NCBI RefSeq assembly: GCF_039634365.2
Contig: NZ_CP155079.2
Coordinates: 806,001-870,000, forward strand
Source of the DNA: Mucilaginibacter sp. PAMB04168
GTDB lineage: Bacteria > Bacteroidota > Bacteroidia > Sphingobacteriales > Sphingobacteriaceae
DNA: 64,000 nt
Direction of reading: 5' to 3'
Shown here: positions 35,002-43,750 of the stretch, piece by piece
How positions within the stretch are numbered: the stretch's first letter is position 1
Layout of the letters: every line of letters begins with the position of its first letter
Notes under the pieces: generated by a model
Databases searched by the model: none
What the model saw: the letters and a program-made list of their open reading frames with translations, nothing else
Told to the model about the DNA's origin: nothing
Translations under genes and position numbers: made by a program

Positions 35002-35919
35002 TTAATTAAGCCTGTAACCTAAATTGGTACTGTTTTTACTGTGCGTTAAATTCCACCAAATGGCTTTGATTAACAAGCCGGTAAAGCCTTTATAGCCTTT
35101 CCGAAGGTAGTTGATTATGTTACGTGGTGTAACCACCAGTATAAAGTAAATATAAAAAATGATAACCGCTAAAACCGAAGGTGCATTGCGCCTGATGAAG
35201 AGCATGCGGTTGCGGTTCATAAAATATTCTTTAAGTCCACTTATCTTACCTACCGAAACCGACTCTTTGTGGTAAATAAGCGCTCTTGGCTCGAGCCATA
35301 TCTCGTACCCTGCACGTTTAATATGGTCATTCCAATCCATTTCTTCGTAATACAGAAAAAAGTTTTCGGCCATTAACCCGCCTTTAGCAATGGCTTCTTG
35401 CCTAATCATCATGGCCGCGCCGTGTATATAACCAGTAGGGCCCGTGTTGTGATCATACTGCCCTTTATCTACCTCAAACTGGCCTATGCATTTGTTGCGC
35501 ATGGTGTAATAATTCATGGGGGTAAAGCCGGCATACTGAAGGGTGTCGGGCTGGTCAAAGTACCTTATCTTAGGCGATACCATGCCCACTTGCGGTTGGG
35601 TATCTAATATATTTACCAGGGCCTGTGTTAAACCGGGCGTAAACTCGGTATCATTGTTCACCAAAAATAAATAATCGCCTTTAGCGGCTTTAATGCCCAG
35701 GTTGTTGCCGCCGGCAAAACCCAAATTAGTTTCAGACCGTATAAAGGTTATATCGGGGTAGCGTGTTTGCCAGGCTGGCACCGGGTTATCTTTACTGGCG
35801 TTGTCAACAACAATCAGTTCAATAGCCTGGTAAGCATTTGTGGCGGCTATGGAAGCCAGCAATTGCTCGGTAATGAAACTTTGATTGTAATTAACCGTAA
35901 TGATAGAAACTAATTTCAT
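35002..35919 (-). CDS. Family 2 glycosyltransferase, rhamnosyltransferase-like
   Basis: The 305-residue protein has SIITVNYNQSFITEQLL, VVDNASKDNP, ETNLGFAGGNNLGIKAAKGDY, the metal motif NNDTEF and FFLYYEEMDWNDHIKRAGY (base), which is the pattern of WbbL-like rhamnosyl transferases. A hydrophobic helix near residues 250-268 may hold it to the membrane. It is the first gene of a two-gene unit with the membrane glycosyltransferase at 33829. The sugar specificity is inferred from pattern only. Confidence 0.88.
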   Translation of the reverse strand: MKLVSIITVNYNQSFITEQLLASIAATNAYQAIELIVVDNASKDNPVPAWQTRYPDITFIRSETNLGFAGGNNLGIKAAKGDYLFLVNNDTEFTPGLTQALVNILDTQPQVGMVSPKIRYFDQPDTLQYAGFTPMNYYTMRNKCIGQFEVDKGQYDHNTGPTGYIHGAAMMIRQEAIAKGGLMAENFFLYYEEMDWNDHIKRAGYEIWLEPRALIYHKESVSVGKISGLKEYFMNRNRMLFIRRNAPSVLAVIIFYIYFILVVTPRNIINYLRKGYKGFTGLLIKAIWWNLTHSKNSTNLGYRLN

Positions 35920-35975
35920 TGTATAAGTTTACGGTTTAGGGCCATAAAAGTTTGTGATGAATTTATTACTTTGAT

Positions 35976-36524
35976 TTGAGTAAGCACGAAGATATAAAAA
36001 AAGAAGTGGCGCAGTTGCAGCAGGTTACCAATAAGCAAACCGCTATTGATGACAAGCTGGAAGAGCTGGTAAACTTGCTGGCTGAAAGCGAGATTGACAG
36101 CGAAAAGGTAAAGCAAATCAGGACGCGGGTAAACCAAGCGCTTGATGATGCCGGATCTTACCGCGACCAGCTCGATGCATTTAAGCAAATAGATGTGCAT
36201 GACACTGCTAACCGTGCCGACTTGCTCGACGAGTTTAGCGTACTGCTGGCCAGCCATCAGGTTGACAGCAACATGTCTAAAAAATATCTACGTGGCGAGC
36301 GTGTCTCGCGTTTTTTTCTCATCCTTATTAGTCTTGTACTCATAATGCTGGGCTTTGCTATGATCATTATGCCGGCACCGCCTTATTTCGAAATGTTCAC
36401 CATCTTTTATTTCAATCCGCAGGATGGGGTAACTTTAATGGATGTTATATCTTTGCTCATTATACTTACCGGCAGTTATTTGTTGGTAAAATCAGTATAC
36501 AAACAATTAAGCACCGATAAATAA
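35976..36524 (+). CDS. Coiled-coil membrane protein heading the partner-switch operon
   Basis: The 182-residue protein has a long charged helical N-terminus (about residues 1-105, with EEVAQLQQ-type heptads and DDKLEELVNLLAESE), then two transmembrane helices (about 113-133 and 156-174) flanking a short loop PAPPYFEMFTIFYFNPQDG. The start is TTG, directly giving MSKHEDIKKE; no nearby ATG fits. It ends two bases before the REC-PP2C gene, so it belongs to that operon and may tether or sense for it. No family is recognised. Confidence 0.7.
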   Translation: MSKHEDIKKEVAQLQQVTNKQTAIDDKLEELVNLLAESEIDSEKVKQIRTRVNQALDDAGSYRDQLDAFKQIDVHDTANRADLLDEFSVLLASHQVDSNMSKKYLRGERVSRFFLILISLVLIMLGFAMIIMPAPPYFEMFTIFYFNPQDGVTLMDVISLLIILTGSYLLVKSVYKQLSTDK

Positions 36525-36525
36525 T

Positions 36526-37671
36526 ATGACCAGCGCATCCCAAAGTATTTTATTGGTTGATGATAACCCGCTGTTCCTTAAACTGCTTGCTCAGGCGTTT
36601 ACCCGGGCAGGTTTCACCTGCCATACGGCAAATTCGGCACCCGAGGCGTTAAGCATGCTAAAAGCCCAGGTTCCGGATATTATCCTGTCTGACTATGAAA
36701 TGCCCGAAATGAACGGGTTGGAGTTCAGGCAACACCTGCTTGATGATGCCCATTTAAAGGATATTCCCTTTGTGTTTCTTACCGCGTTTGACGATCAGCA
36801 GATTATGTACAGCGGGCTCGATTTGCGCGCTATTGATTATGTTATAAAGGATACGCCTGTTGATGTTATTATAGCCAAGATAAACAACCTATTGCACACG
36901 GTGAATATGCAAAGGCAACTGTCTGAACTGGAAATCAGGAAAACAGTAGCTGCACTCAATATTAAGGCAGTACCACAAAAGCTGCCTAAAATTAACGGCT
37001 TTGATATTGACCTATGGCACCAGGACTTTCAGGACATACCCGGCGGCGACTTTATAGACTTTATTGAGGCCGATGACCGCTACCTGTTCATCATACTGGG
37101 GGATATTATGGGCAAAAAGTGGAAGGCTTGGTTTTACACCTTCACCTATTTGAGCTATATACGTGCAGCGATCCGCTTTGGTGTATCAGATAACCAATAC
37201 TCGGGCGCTGCTATGCTGCAAAAAATAAACGAGGTAATTTATCATGACGAGGGCCTGCGCGATATACTTTGCAGTTTATCGTTAATATGCTTGGATAAGC
37301 AAACCGGCCAGTTAAGTTATACTGGAGCAGGCGATTTACCGCTACTGCATTACCATAGCTTAACACAGGAAATCAGACCCATAGAATCGACAGGGTTGTT
37401 ACTTGGCATGCTGCCCGACGGGAATTACACCGGGCAACCGATAACACTGGCCGAAGGCGACCAGCTTTTTTTGTTTACCGACGGACTGACCGACTTTGTT
37501 GCAGACGGCGCAAAGAAGAGCGATTATCAACAATTTGCTGGCCATTTAAAACAACAGCTGGATGGTGGAGTTACCTTCACCGAATTTAAAGAAAGTTTAC
37601 AAAAGCAATCATCCAAATGGGTTGATGATTGTAGTATTATATACATCTGCAAAAACTTACCACATGCTTAA
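36526..37671 (+). CDS. REC-PP2C (SpoIIE/RsbU-type) serine phosphatase
   Basis: The 381-residue protein has an N-terminal receiver (LLVDDNPL, phospho-acceptor Asp56 in IILSDYEMP, FLTAF, Lys109 in VIKDTP), a helical linker (about 122-150) and a SpoIIE phosphatase domain. Metal-site motifs are IPGGDFID (Asp175), LGDIMGKKWKAW (Asp193), LFTDGLTD (Asp319) and DDCSIIY (Asp367/368). The usual GDxxGKGxxAA is altered to GDIMGKKWKAW. By family knowledge such proteins dephosphorylate a STAS protein; the STAS gene overlaps its end by eight bases. Phosphorylation of the receiver would control the activity. Confidence 0.92.
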   Translation: MTSASQSILLVDDNPLFLKLLAQAFTRAGFTCHTANSAPEALSMLKAQVPDIILSDYEMPEMNGLEFRQHLLDDAHLKDIPFVFLTAFDDQQIMYSGLDLRAIDYVIKDTPVDVIIAKINNLLHTVNMQRQLSELEIRKTVAALNIKAVPQKLPKINGFDIDLWHQDFQDIPGGDFIDFIEADDRYLFIILGDIMGKKWKAWFYTFTYLSYIRAAIRFGVSDNQYSGAAMLQKINEVIYHDEGLRDILCSLSLICLDKQTGQLSYTGAGDLPLLHYHSLTQEIRPIESTGLLLGMLPDGNYTGQPITLAEGDQLFLFTDGLTDFVADGAKKSDYQQFAGHLKQQLDGGVTFTEFKESLQKQSSKWVDDCSIIYICKNLPHA

Positions 37672-38002
37672 TGTTCTTAAAGAAGAAGCTAAATATTTAT
37701 TAGTTGAGGTTAACTTAACGGAGGCAAACTTAAGCCATGCCGAACAGTTTAAAAGCGAGTTGATCAGCCTTCTCAATACAAAAAAACGCAGTATTTGGCT
37801 TGATATGGCAAAAGTGACCTATGTGGACAGCTCATTTTTGGGTGCCCTGGTAGCTGCCTTAAAACATGCAATGCCTATGCAGTGCGATGTGGTATTGTTA
37901 AGCCCGCAGCAGGACATCAGCGATCTGCTAAAACTAATCAGGCTGGATAAAGTGTTTAAAATATACGCTGGCGAACAGGATGCTGTACAGGCGATTGGAT
38001 AG
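37664..38002 (+). CDS. STAS-domain anti-sigma-factor antagonist
   Basis: The 112-residue protein is a single STAS domain: LLVEVNLTEANLSHAEQFKSE, SIWLDMAKVTYVDSSFLGALVAAL and VVLLSPQQDISDLLKLIRLDKVF. The phosphorylatable serine is Ser56 or Ser57 in YVDSSFLG, the standard site. The start MLNVLKEEAK lies inside the end of the phosphatase gene, which favours coupled synthesis. It is expected to switch between the phosphatase upstream and the ATPase kinase downstream. The longer frame from 37562 is out of step with the family length. Confidence 0.92.
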   Translation: MLNVLKEEAKYLLVEVNLTEANLSHAEQFKSELISLLNTKKRSIWLDMAKVTYVDSSFLGALVAALKHAMPMQCDVVLLSPQQDISDLLKLIRLDKVFKIYAGEQDAVQAIG

Positions 38003-38011
38003 GGCAAACAA

Positions 38012-38521
38012 ATGAACGAGCAACACTTTGATTTTGATAACCGGGCCGAAGGTATAAGTGCTTTCTCGCACCTGGTGCTCGATCACCTGGTAACGCAATT
38101 GGTGGAGTGCCACCACGACAGCAGTTTGTTGTTCAAAGTTAAATTTATACTGGGTGAATTGCTCAACAACGCTGTCAAACATTCGGGAACAAGTAAGTCG
38201 GTCTTTAGCCTGGAAGTTCATAAAGAGCATCTTATTATTACAAAAACCGACAATGGCCAACCATTGTCCTACTTTACCGCAATTGCTTCAAAGCCCAATG
38301 AACCGTTGCTGATTAGTTATGACAGTATACACAGCCTGTATGCCGTTTTTAAAAATGAAAAAGTAGAATTTTATAATACTGAAGTTGATAATACCGACCT
38401 CTACATTAACACGCTAAGTGAACATATGGGCTTGCTCATTATTACAAAGGCCGCCAGCGAATTTACTTATAGTTACCGGCAACCAGCCAATATTTTTACC
38501 GTAAAGCTTAATCTAGGCTGA
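38012..38521 (+). CDS. RsbW-like HATPase (serine kinase/anti-sigma type)
   Basis: The 169-residue protein is a lone HATPase_c domain with N-box ILGELLNNAVKHS, an acidic TDNGQP segment and a late G-box-like HMGLLIITKAASEF. There is no HisKA region. This fits kinases that phosphorylate STAS proteins and bind a target when the STAS is phosphorylated. It follows the STAS gene after nine bases. No sigma factor gene is near, so the regulated target may be a protein of the polysaccharide machinery or a distant sigma factor. Its 3' end overlaps a convergent gene by nine bases. Confidence 0.85.
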   Translation: MNEQHFDFDNRAEGISAFSHLVLDHLVTQLVECHHDSSLLFKVKFILGELLNNAVKHSGTSKSVFSLEVHKEHLIITKTDNGQPLSYFTAIASKPNEPLLISYDSIHSLYAVFKNEKVEFYNTEVDNTDLYINTLSEHMGLLIITKAASEFTYSYRQPANIFTVKLNLG

Positions 38522-39379
38522 AGCCACCCTGCTGTCGTTACCCAGCTTTTGATCAATAAGCTGCATTATATCACCATGCTTATCCAGGTCAAATTTGCGT
38601 GCGTATAAGTTGTTTGATGCTAAAAGCTTGCTTTGGTCGGCAATAGTAAGTGTTTTCGGGCTTGCGCCTCCGGCCGACCAATCAATATACCGTAGATTAT
38701 TGTTCACCAGCCGCTCATAAAAAGGCGAGTTATAAAGGATGGTTTGAAATACAAATTCATCCGGCCCCCAGGTTAAGCCTATAAAGCGCCTTAATTGTGG
38801 GTTCTGTTTCCAAAAATTTAATATATAAGCCACCGCATCACCTGATGCTGTGAACCATTGCGATTGCCCTACCGGTATCAATGCGTTGGGCATACTCCGC
38901 TTAGGCAAAAGCTGATTTAAAAGTCTTTGCGCTATAAAAACTCCGGGAAATTTATAATTATTCAAGTGATACAGCTCAATACGGGGAATGGCTTCCTGCC
39001 AGTCATTACTTATGGCTCTAAAGCTCATAAAGGTTTTACCTTTATGCTGACTCAAATAATCATGAATATATTCGGGTCTTTGCAGGGGGTAGTCACAACC
39101 ACTGAGCAGGTTTATAAAATCGTACTTTGTACCGGTTGCCAGTATTTCAGTAAAACCATTAATAGTGGCATCTACCATGCTGCTGGCACCCCATTTTACA
39201 CTCACTCTTTTGTCTACAAAAAATACGTTTTTTAGCGTTCTTAAATAGCCGAAGGGTGCCAATGGTGTCTTTTTATCCAAATGTACATACACCACATCAT
39301 CGGCATAAGTCAATCGCCTGATGAGCAGTTCCAACTGGTTGGGGTTGTTGTGAGCCAATATCAAATGCGCTATTCTCAT
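38513..39379 (-). CDS. Core-2/I-branching-type glycosyltransferase (GT14-like)
   Basis: The 288-residue protein matches bacterial relatives of beta-1,6-N-acetylglucosaminyltransferases: MRIAHLILAHNNPNQLELLI, VVYVHLDKKTPL, FINLLSGCDYPLQRPEYI, SGDAVAYILNFW and GPDEFVFQTIL then YIDWSAGGASPKTL. A second gene with the same layout lies at 51124. It probably adds a branch sugar to the exopolysaccharide. The frame opens 13 codons upstream, but MRIAHLILAH is the family-typical start and aligns with that paralogue. Confidence 0.9.
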   Translation of the reverse strand: MRIAHLILAHNNPNQLELLIRRLTYADDVVYVHLDKKTPLAPFGYLRTLKNVFFVDKRVSVKWGASSMVDATINGFTEILATGTKYDFINLLSGCDYPLQRPEYIHDYLSQHKGKTFMSFRAISNDWQEAIPRIELYHLNNYKFPGVFIAQRLLNQLLPKRSMPNALIPVGQSQWFTASGDAVAYILNFWKQNPQLRRFIGLTWGPDEFVFQTILYNSPFYERLVNNNLRYIDWSAGGASPKTLTIADQSKLLASNNLYARKFDLDKHGDIMQLIDQKLGNDSRVASA

Positions 39380-39442
39380 GCCTTTATTCAATGTGGAGTT
39401 TGTGTTTCCTATATACACTTGCTATGTTATTATGTAAGTTGC

Positions 39443-40792
39443 CTAAAACAGGTTTACAGCGGTGCTTTTGTTTAAGCTTTTACTAATCCAATACTTAACC
39501 TGCCGGTAACCGGTTGCATATATACTGCCAATGGTAAACGGATAATACCTGCACAAAGCACGATAGCCTATCAGCGTTCCAATCAGTACCGGGAATACGG
39601 TTGCTATGGCTATGCCGTAAATACTGCCCAGCAGGTACACGCCTGCCCAGTCAAAAACTATATTAGCTACGAGCATTACCAGTACTTTATAAAAGTTCAC
39701 TTTTGGATGGTGTATTACATCCAGCGTGAGTGCAAAAAAGCGGTCGGCCGGGTATAGTAAGGCAAATGTTAAAAACAGGCGGAATACGTTTGCTGCATCC
39801 GTGCCTGCATATTTGTTGCCACCTATAAGGTAAATAGGTAAATCGGCAAAAAGGCAGCCCAGTATCACAGCCGGTATCAATACAATGCTCAGTGTTCCGG
39901 TATAGCGCTTCATAATGCTTATGACCGAAAACCGGTTGTTCTGGTTGTAAGCGGCAGATAGTTCGGGCATACCGGTGGCGGCAAAACTTCGCAGCGGAAT
40001 CTCAACCAGTTGCATTAGCGTTTGGCCCAGGTTATAAATGGCTACCGCCTGCTTGTTAAGAATAAAGTTGATGACAAAGGTATCAGATGTGCGGAAGAGA
40101 TTGGATATTAAGGTAGTCCCCACACTAAACTTACCAAAGTGAAACATATCCTTTATGCCCTGCTGGCTGCGTTGCGTAAGGGAGCTAATGCGCGTCCATC
40201 CCATTGCAAGTGCATAAATACTGGTAAGCAGGTTGGCCCCCAGGTATATGTACAATACGGCTATTACGTTTACCTTGCCTAAAATAAACAGCAACAACAC
40301 CCCTAACAGAAATGAAGCCTGGTTAACCAGCCTCACGTATAAAAGCCGGTCGAAACGTTGCTCGCCCTGCAACACGCAGGTAGCCATAAACCACGGTAGC
40401 GAAAAGATATAGTTCAAACCAAACCACCGGCAAAACATCAAAATACTCTCATCATGTATATAGGGTGTTACTAAAAATGCGGGAATATTTATGAACAGTA
40501 GCAGTGCTGTAATGATGAGGCCCAGCCACCAGGCCGAGCCGGCTACTTCGGCCATGCGTTTGGTATCGGCACCGGCGTAAAATTTAATGAAGGCCGTAGT
40601 AATAAAGCCCGACCGAAAGGTATCTACCAGAATTAAAATGGATTGAAAGAACACCCAGATACCGGCATCGTTCACAGATAAGGCATGATATATCAGCACC
40701 ATGGTAACCAACCCCAAACCCGACATAATGACGTTGCCAGCCAGCGAAAGGAAGTGTTTGTTTTTAACCAGGGTGATAACTTTTAGCCACAT
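39443..40792 (-). CDS. Polysaccharide flippase, Wzx-like
   Basis: The 449-residue polytopic protein has about 12 predicted helices with the MOP-superfamily start FLSLAGNVIMSGLGLVTMVL and repeated FxxAxxxGxxxL patterns (FGKFSVGTTLISNLF, NLGQTLMQLVEIPLRS). Such proteins move undecaprenyl-linked repeat units across the inner membrane. It lies between the branching glycosyltransferase and divergent glycosyltransferases, and its role in the locus is clear from context. The name Wzx is by function; the exact subfamily cannot be set. Confidence 0.88.
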   Translation of the reverse strand: MWLKVITLVKNKHFLSLAGNVIMSGLGLVTMVLIYHALSVNDAGIWVFFQSILILVDTFRSGFITTAFIKFYAGADTKRMAEVAGSAWWLGLIITALLLFINIPAFLVTPYIHDESILMFCRWFGLNYIFSLPWFMATCVLQGEQRFDRLLYVRLVNQASFLLGVLLLFILGKVNVIAVLYIYLGANLLTSIYALAMGWTRISSLTQRSQQGIKDMFHFGKFSVGTTLISNLFRTSDTFVINFILNKQAVAIYNLGQTLMQLVEIPLRSFAATGMPELSAAYNQNNRFSVISIMKRYTGTLSIVLIPAVILGCLFADLPIYLIGGNKYAGTDAANVFRLFLTFALLYPADRFFALTLDVIHHPKVNFYKVLVMLVANIVFDWAGVYLLGSIYGIAIATVFPVLIGTLIGYRALCRYYPFTIGSIYATGYRQVKYWISKSLNKSTAVNLF

Positions 40793-40868
40793 ATCTCGTA
40801 CAATAACACCAAGCTATGCAAACTGAATGCCTGTAAATTCAGAAACATATAGCATATTAGCTCAATTT

Positions 40869-41660
40869 ATGGATGTTAACGTAAATCACTTTCCAGAAGT
40901 TACCTTATTAATTACACATTATAACCGCAGTCAATCGCTGGAGCGCCTGCTAAAGACTTTTAACGACCAGCAGATGAGCTTTGGCGGTATTATAGTGTCT
41001 GATGACGGTAGTAAGCCGGAGCATCAAAAAAAATTACAGGAGCTGCAAAGTGTATACGGTTACAACTTGGTTACTACGCCTCAAAATAGGGGATTGGGCA
41101 ATAACATCAACAAGGGGCAGGACGCCGTTTCTACACCTTACACGCTCTACGTACAAGAGGACTTTGAGCCCAAGCCACAATTTTTGCAGCACCTTAAAGA
41201 TGCAAATAACTTTATGCAGGCAGATGCCGGGCTTGATATTGCCCGTTTTTATGCCTACTTCAGTTACCCTTATACCAAAGCCTATGGCAAGGGTTTCGCC
41301 GAAATGGTTTTTAAGCCCCAGCTGTGGGCTAATAACCACATTAAATTTTACATGTACAGCGATCACCCGCATTTGCGGCGCACCTCTTTCTTTCAAAAAT
41401 TTGGGCGATATGCAGAAGGTGTTAAAGGCGATATAACGGAGTACCGCATGGCCAAATCATTTATACAGCATAAGGGCAGAGGAATTTTTTTTGAAAACTA
41501 TAACGACTTGTTTTACCAGAAGAACTCAAGTGATGAGCCGAGTACCATGAACCGGGCGGGCTGGCGCGAAAGCAAGAATCCGCTGGCACTGGCTTTGCGT
41601 TATGTATACCTGCAGTTTAAACTCATGCGCTGGACTTATGATGTGTTGTATAGAAAGTAA
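40869..41660 (+). CDS. Family 2 glycosyltransferase, first of a tandem pair
   Basis: The 263-residue GT-A protein has VTLLITHYNRSQSLERLLK, GGIIVSDDGSKPEHQKKL, QNRGLGNNINKGQDAV and the metal-site-like YVQEDFEPKPQFL. The C-terminal part SSDEPSTMNRAGWRESKNPL is shared almost word for word with the next gene, so the two are paralogues. There are no membrane helices. ATG 40869 aligns with the paralogue start; an in-frame ATG at 40827 would add 14 residues. The donor sugar is unknown. Confidence 0.87.
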   Translation: MDVNVNHFPEVTLLITHYNRSQSLERLLKTFNDQQMSFGGIIVSDDGSKPEHQKKLQELQSVYGYNLVTTPQNRGLGNNINKGQDAVSTPYTLYVQEDFEPKPQFLQHLKDANNFMQADAGLDIARFYAYFSYPYTKAYGKGFAEMVFKPQLWANNHIKFYMYSDHPHLRRTSFFQKFGRYAEGVKGDITEYRMAKSFIQHKGRGIFFENYNDLFYQKNSSDEPSTMNRAGWRESKNPLALALRYVYLQFKLMRWTYDVLYRK

Positions 41661-41791
41661 AGAGTACCCAAGGTGTTTTTGTGGGAGCCGCAAGGTTGCA
41701 CTTTGCCGTTTTAACCCAGCACGTATATAAATTTTTGCCTGCCGTTCGAAAAGGACATTTTTCAATTAAAGAATATAGAAAGTAAAATTTC

Positions 41792-42553
41792 ATGCCAACC
41801 CAATTTCCATCCGTTACCCTTTTAGTTACGCATTATAATCGCAGCCAGTCATTAGAGCGGCTTTTACAGGCATTCCAAAAACAAGAAATTATATTTGGAG
41901 ACATTGTGGTATCGGATGATGGGAGCAAGTCGGAGCAGGTTGTGCGTTTAAAAGAACTGGCGGCAAACTATAATTTCAGACTTGTTTCAGCCCCCCAAAA
42001 TAACGGATTGGGTAACAATATCAACAAGGGGCAGGACGCAGTAAAAACAGCTTATACGCTATACGTTCAGGAAGACTTTGACCCCTTTGCAGGTTATGCA
42101 GTTCATTTAAGTAATGCCTTGACCATTATGGAAGAGCGGCCCGATGTGGATATAGCCCGCTTTTACGCCTACTTTAAATATCCGTATCTCAAACCTTATA
42201 AATTTGGTTTCTCCGAAATGGTGTTTAAGATATGGTACCCTGGTTACAAAAAATTTCATGTTTACAGCGATCATCCGCACTTGCGCCGCAGTACATTTTT
42301 TGAAAAGTTTGGCCGCTACGCCGAAGGGTTAAAAGGCGACCGGACCGAATTTTTGATGAATCTTTCTTTTATTAAAAAGAAGGGCAAGGCCGTATTTTAT
42401 GAGGATTATCAAAAATTGTTCGATCAGGTTAACTCATCAGACGAGCCCAGCACAATGACGCGCAGTGATCTGCGCCAGAGCAATAACCCGTTAATTGTGT
42501 TAGCAAGGGCTTTGTATCGCAACGTTAAGCATACGTGGGAAGTACTTTTTTAA
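41792..42553 (+). CDS. Family 2 glycosyltransferase, second of a tandem pair
   Basis: The 253-residue protein is a close paralogue of the preceding one: VTLLVTHYNRSQSLERLLQ, DIVVSDDGSKSEQVVRL, QNNGLGNNINKGQDAV, YVQEDFDPFAGYAV and SSDEPSTMTRSDLRQSNNPL. Duplication followed by divergence probably gave two linkage specificities or a redundant pair. Its last 29 bases overlap the end of the convergent glycosyltransferase gene at 42525, which is unusually tight packing. Confidence 0.88.
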   Translation: MPTQFPSVTLLVTHYNRSQSLERLLQAFQKQEIIFGDIVVSDDGSKSEQVVRLKELAANYNFRLVSAPQNNGLGNNINKGQDAVKTAYTLYVQEDFDPFAGYAVHLSNALTIMEERPDVDIARFYAYFKYPYLKPYKFGFSEMVFKIWYPGYKKFHVYSDHPHLRRSTFFEKFGRYAEGLKGDRTEFLMNLSFIKKKGKAVFYEDYQKLFDQVNSSDEPSTMTRSDLRQSNNPLIVLARALYRNVKHTWEVLF

Positions 42554-43745
42554 TAGCACTGTAAATCTCAGCTACGTTGTTGGTCCAGGTATGGGTGGCG
42601 GCAAAACGCACACGTTCGCGTTGTAACGTTTCACTGTTTTCGGCCAGGGCCTGGTCAATAAGGCGTACATAATCTTCCTTGTTATCGCCCAGGTAAACAT
42701 GCTCGGCAAAGGTGCTCATAGCTTCGGTGCGGGTAGCAACAGTAGGCTTGCCCATAGCTAAATATTCGTCAATTTTACGTGGGTAATTGCCAATAGTTAC
42801 TTGGTTAACAATCTGCGGATTGATGCATACATCAAACGCACTGATGTAAGCCGGTAATAACTCCGGGCTTTTGGCACCCAAAAAATGAACATTTGGCATG
42901 CGGTGCAAATCGCTCTGCTGAAACTCGCCATCCTCCGGGCCTACCAGTACAATGTTCCATCCCGGGCGTTGTTTAGCCATATGCTTTATAATGTCTATAT
43001 CAAGCCTGATGCTTTGCAGCGCGCCAACATAACCGATGATGGGCTTAGGAATATAAGTGATATCCAACGGTGATTGCTTTTGCTGATTGTACCCCGTGAA
43101 AGTATCCAGATCACAGCCCTGGCCTACGTAAAAGGAGTTGGGGTTGTATTGCTTGCAGTAATTAGCTAAGTAAGTAGAATTAGCTACACAAAGGTCGCTT
43201 TTAGCTATCAGTTCGGGCTCCATGGTAGTGCCGTGTAATTTCCAGTAATCAACAGCCAGCATAAAATCGCGCGAGTAGTAAATGCTTAATGCAGGTTGCA
43301 GCATTTCCTTCAGGTAAAAGCTTCTGAACATGTCATTATCGTTAAACAATACATAGTCCTTAAAACCAAGTTGCTTAATGGCCTTTTTAATACTGCGGGC
43401 AAAGCGTTTATTATTCAGCTTATTTAAAAACGTGTAAATGGTGTTGTTTTTAATCCAGTTTACCGATTCAATAATCTCATCAGGGTAATAGTTCCACAGG
43501 TTTTCCTGCAGGCGTATTAAACCGTTAACTTTGCCGTCAATTACTTCCAGTCGTTTCTTAATATTGGGTGAATCTTTATGCCTTAGCAGCGATATACGAT
43601 CGAGCGGCGAGTTAACATACAACACCCGGTTATGCTTGCTTAGCTCAAGAGCTATATTTTTGCAATTGCTGCCTATCTCTACATCCCAGGGTTGCTGTCC
43701 TACAATAATAATATCCTTGTTTTTTATTAGATCGCCGCTGCTCAT
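42525..43745 (-). CDS. Family 4-type glycosyltransferase (GT-B)
   Basis: The 406-residue protein starts IIIVGQQPWDVEIGSNCKNI. The C-terminal Rossmann domain has IPKPIIGYVGALQSIRLDIDII, WNIVLVGPEDG, VHFLGAKSPELLPAYISAFDV and the nucleotide-binding KIDEYLAMGKPTVATRTEAM. This is the GT1/GT4 (TuaH-like) group that uses NDP-sugars and retains configuration. No membrane helix is seen. It is the last gene of the minus-strand unit that starts with the short TolC-like protein. Confidence 0.88.
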   Translation of the reverse strand: MSSGDLIKNKDIIIVGQQPWDVEIGSNCKNIALELSKHNRVLYVNSPLDRISLLRHKDSPNIKKRLEVIDGKVNGLIRLQENLWNYYPDEIIESVNWIKNNTIYTFLNKLNNKRFARSIKKAIKQLGFKDYVLFNDNDMFRSFYLKEMLQPALSIYYSRDFMLAVDYWKLHGTTMEPELIAKSDLCVANSTYLANYCKQYNPNSFYVGQGCDLDTFTGYNQQKQSPLDITYIPKPIIGYVGALQSIRLDIDIIKHMAKQRPGWNIVLVGPEDGEFQQSDLHRMPNVHFLGAKSPELLPAYISAFDVCINPQIVNQVTIGNYPRKIDEYLAMGKPTVATRTEAMSTFAEHVYLGDNKEDYVRLIDQALAENSETLQRERVRFAATHTWTNNVAEIYSAIKKVLPTYA

Positions 43746-43750
43746 ATGGT

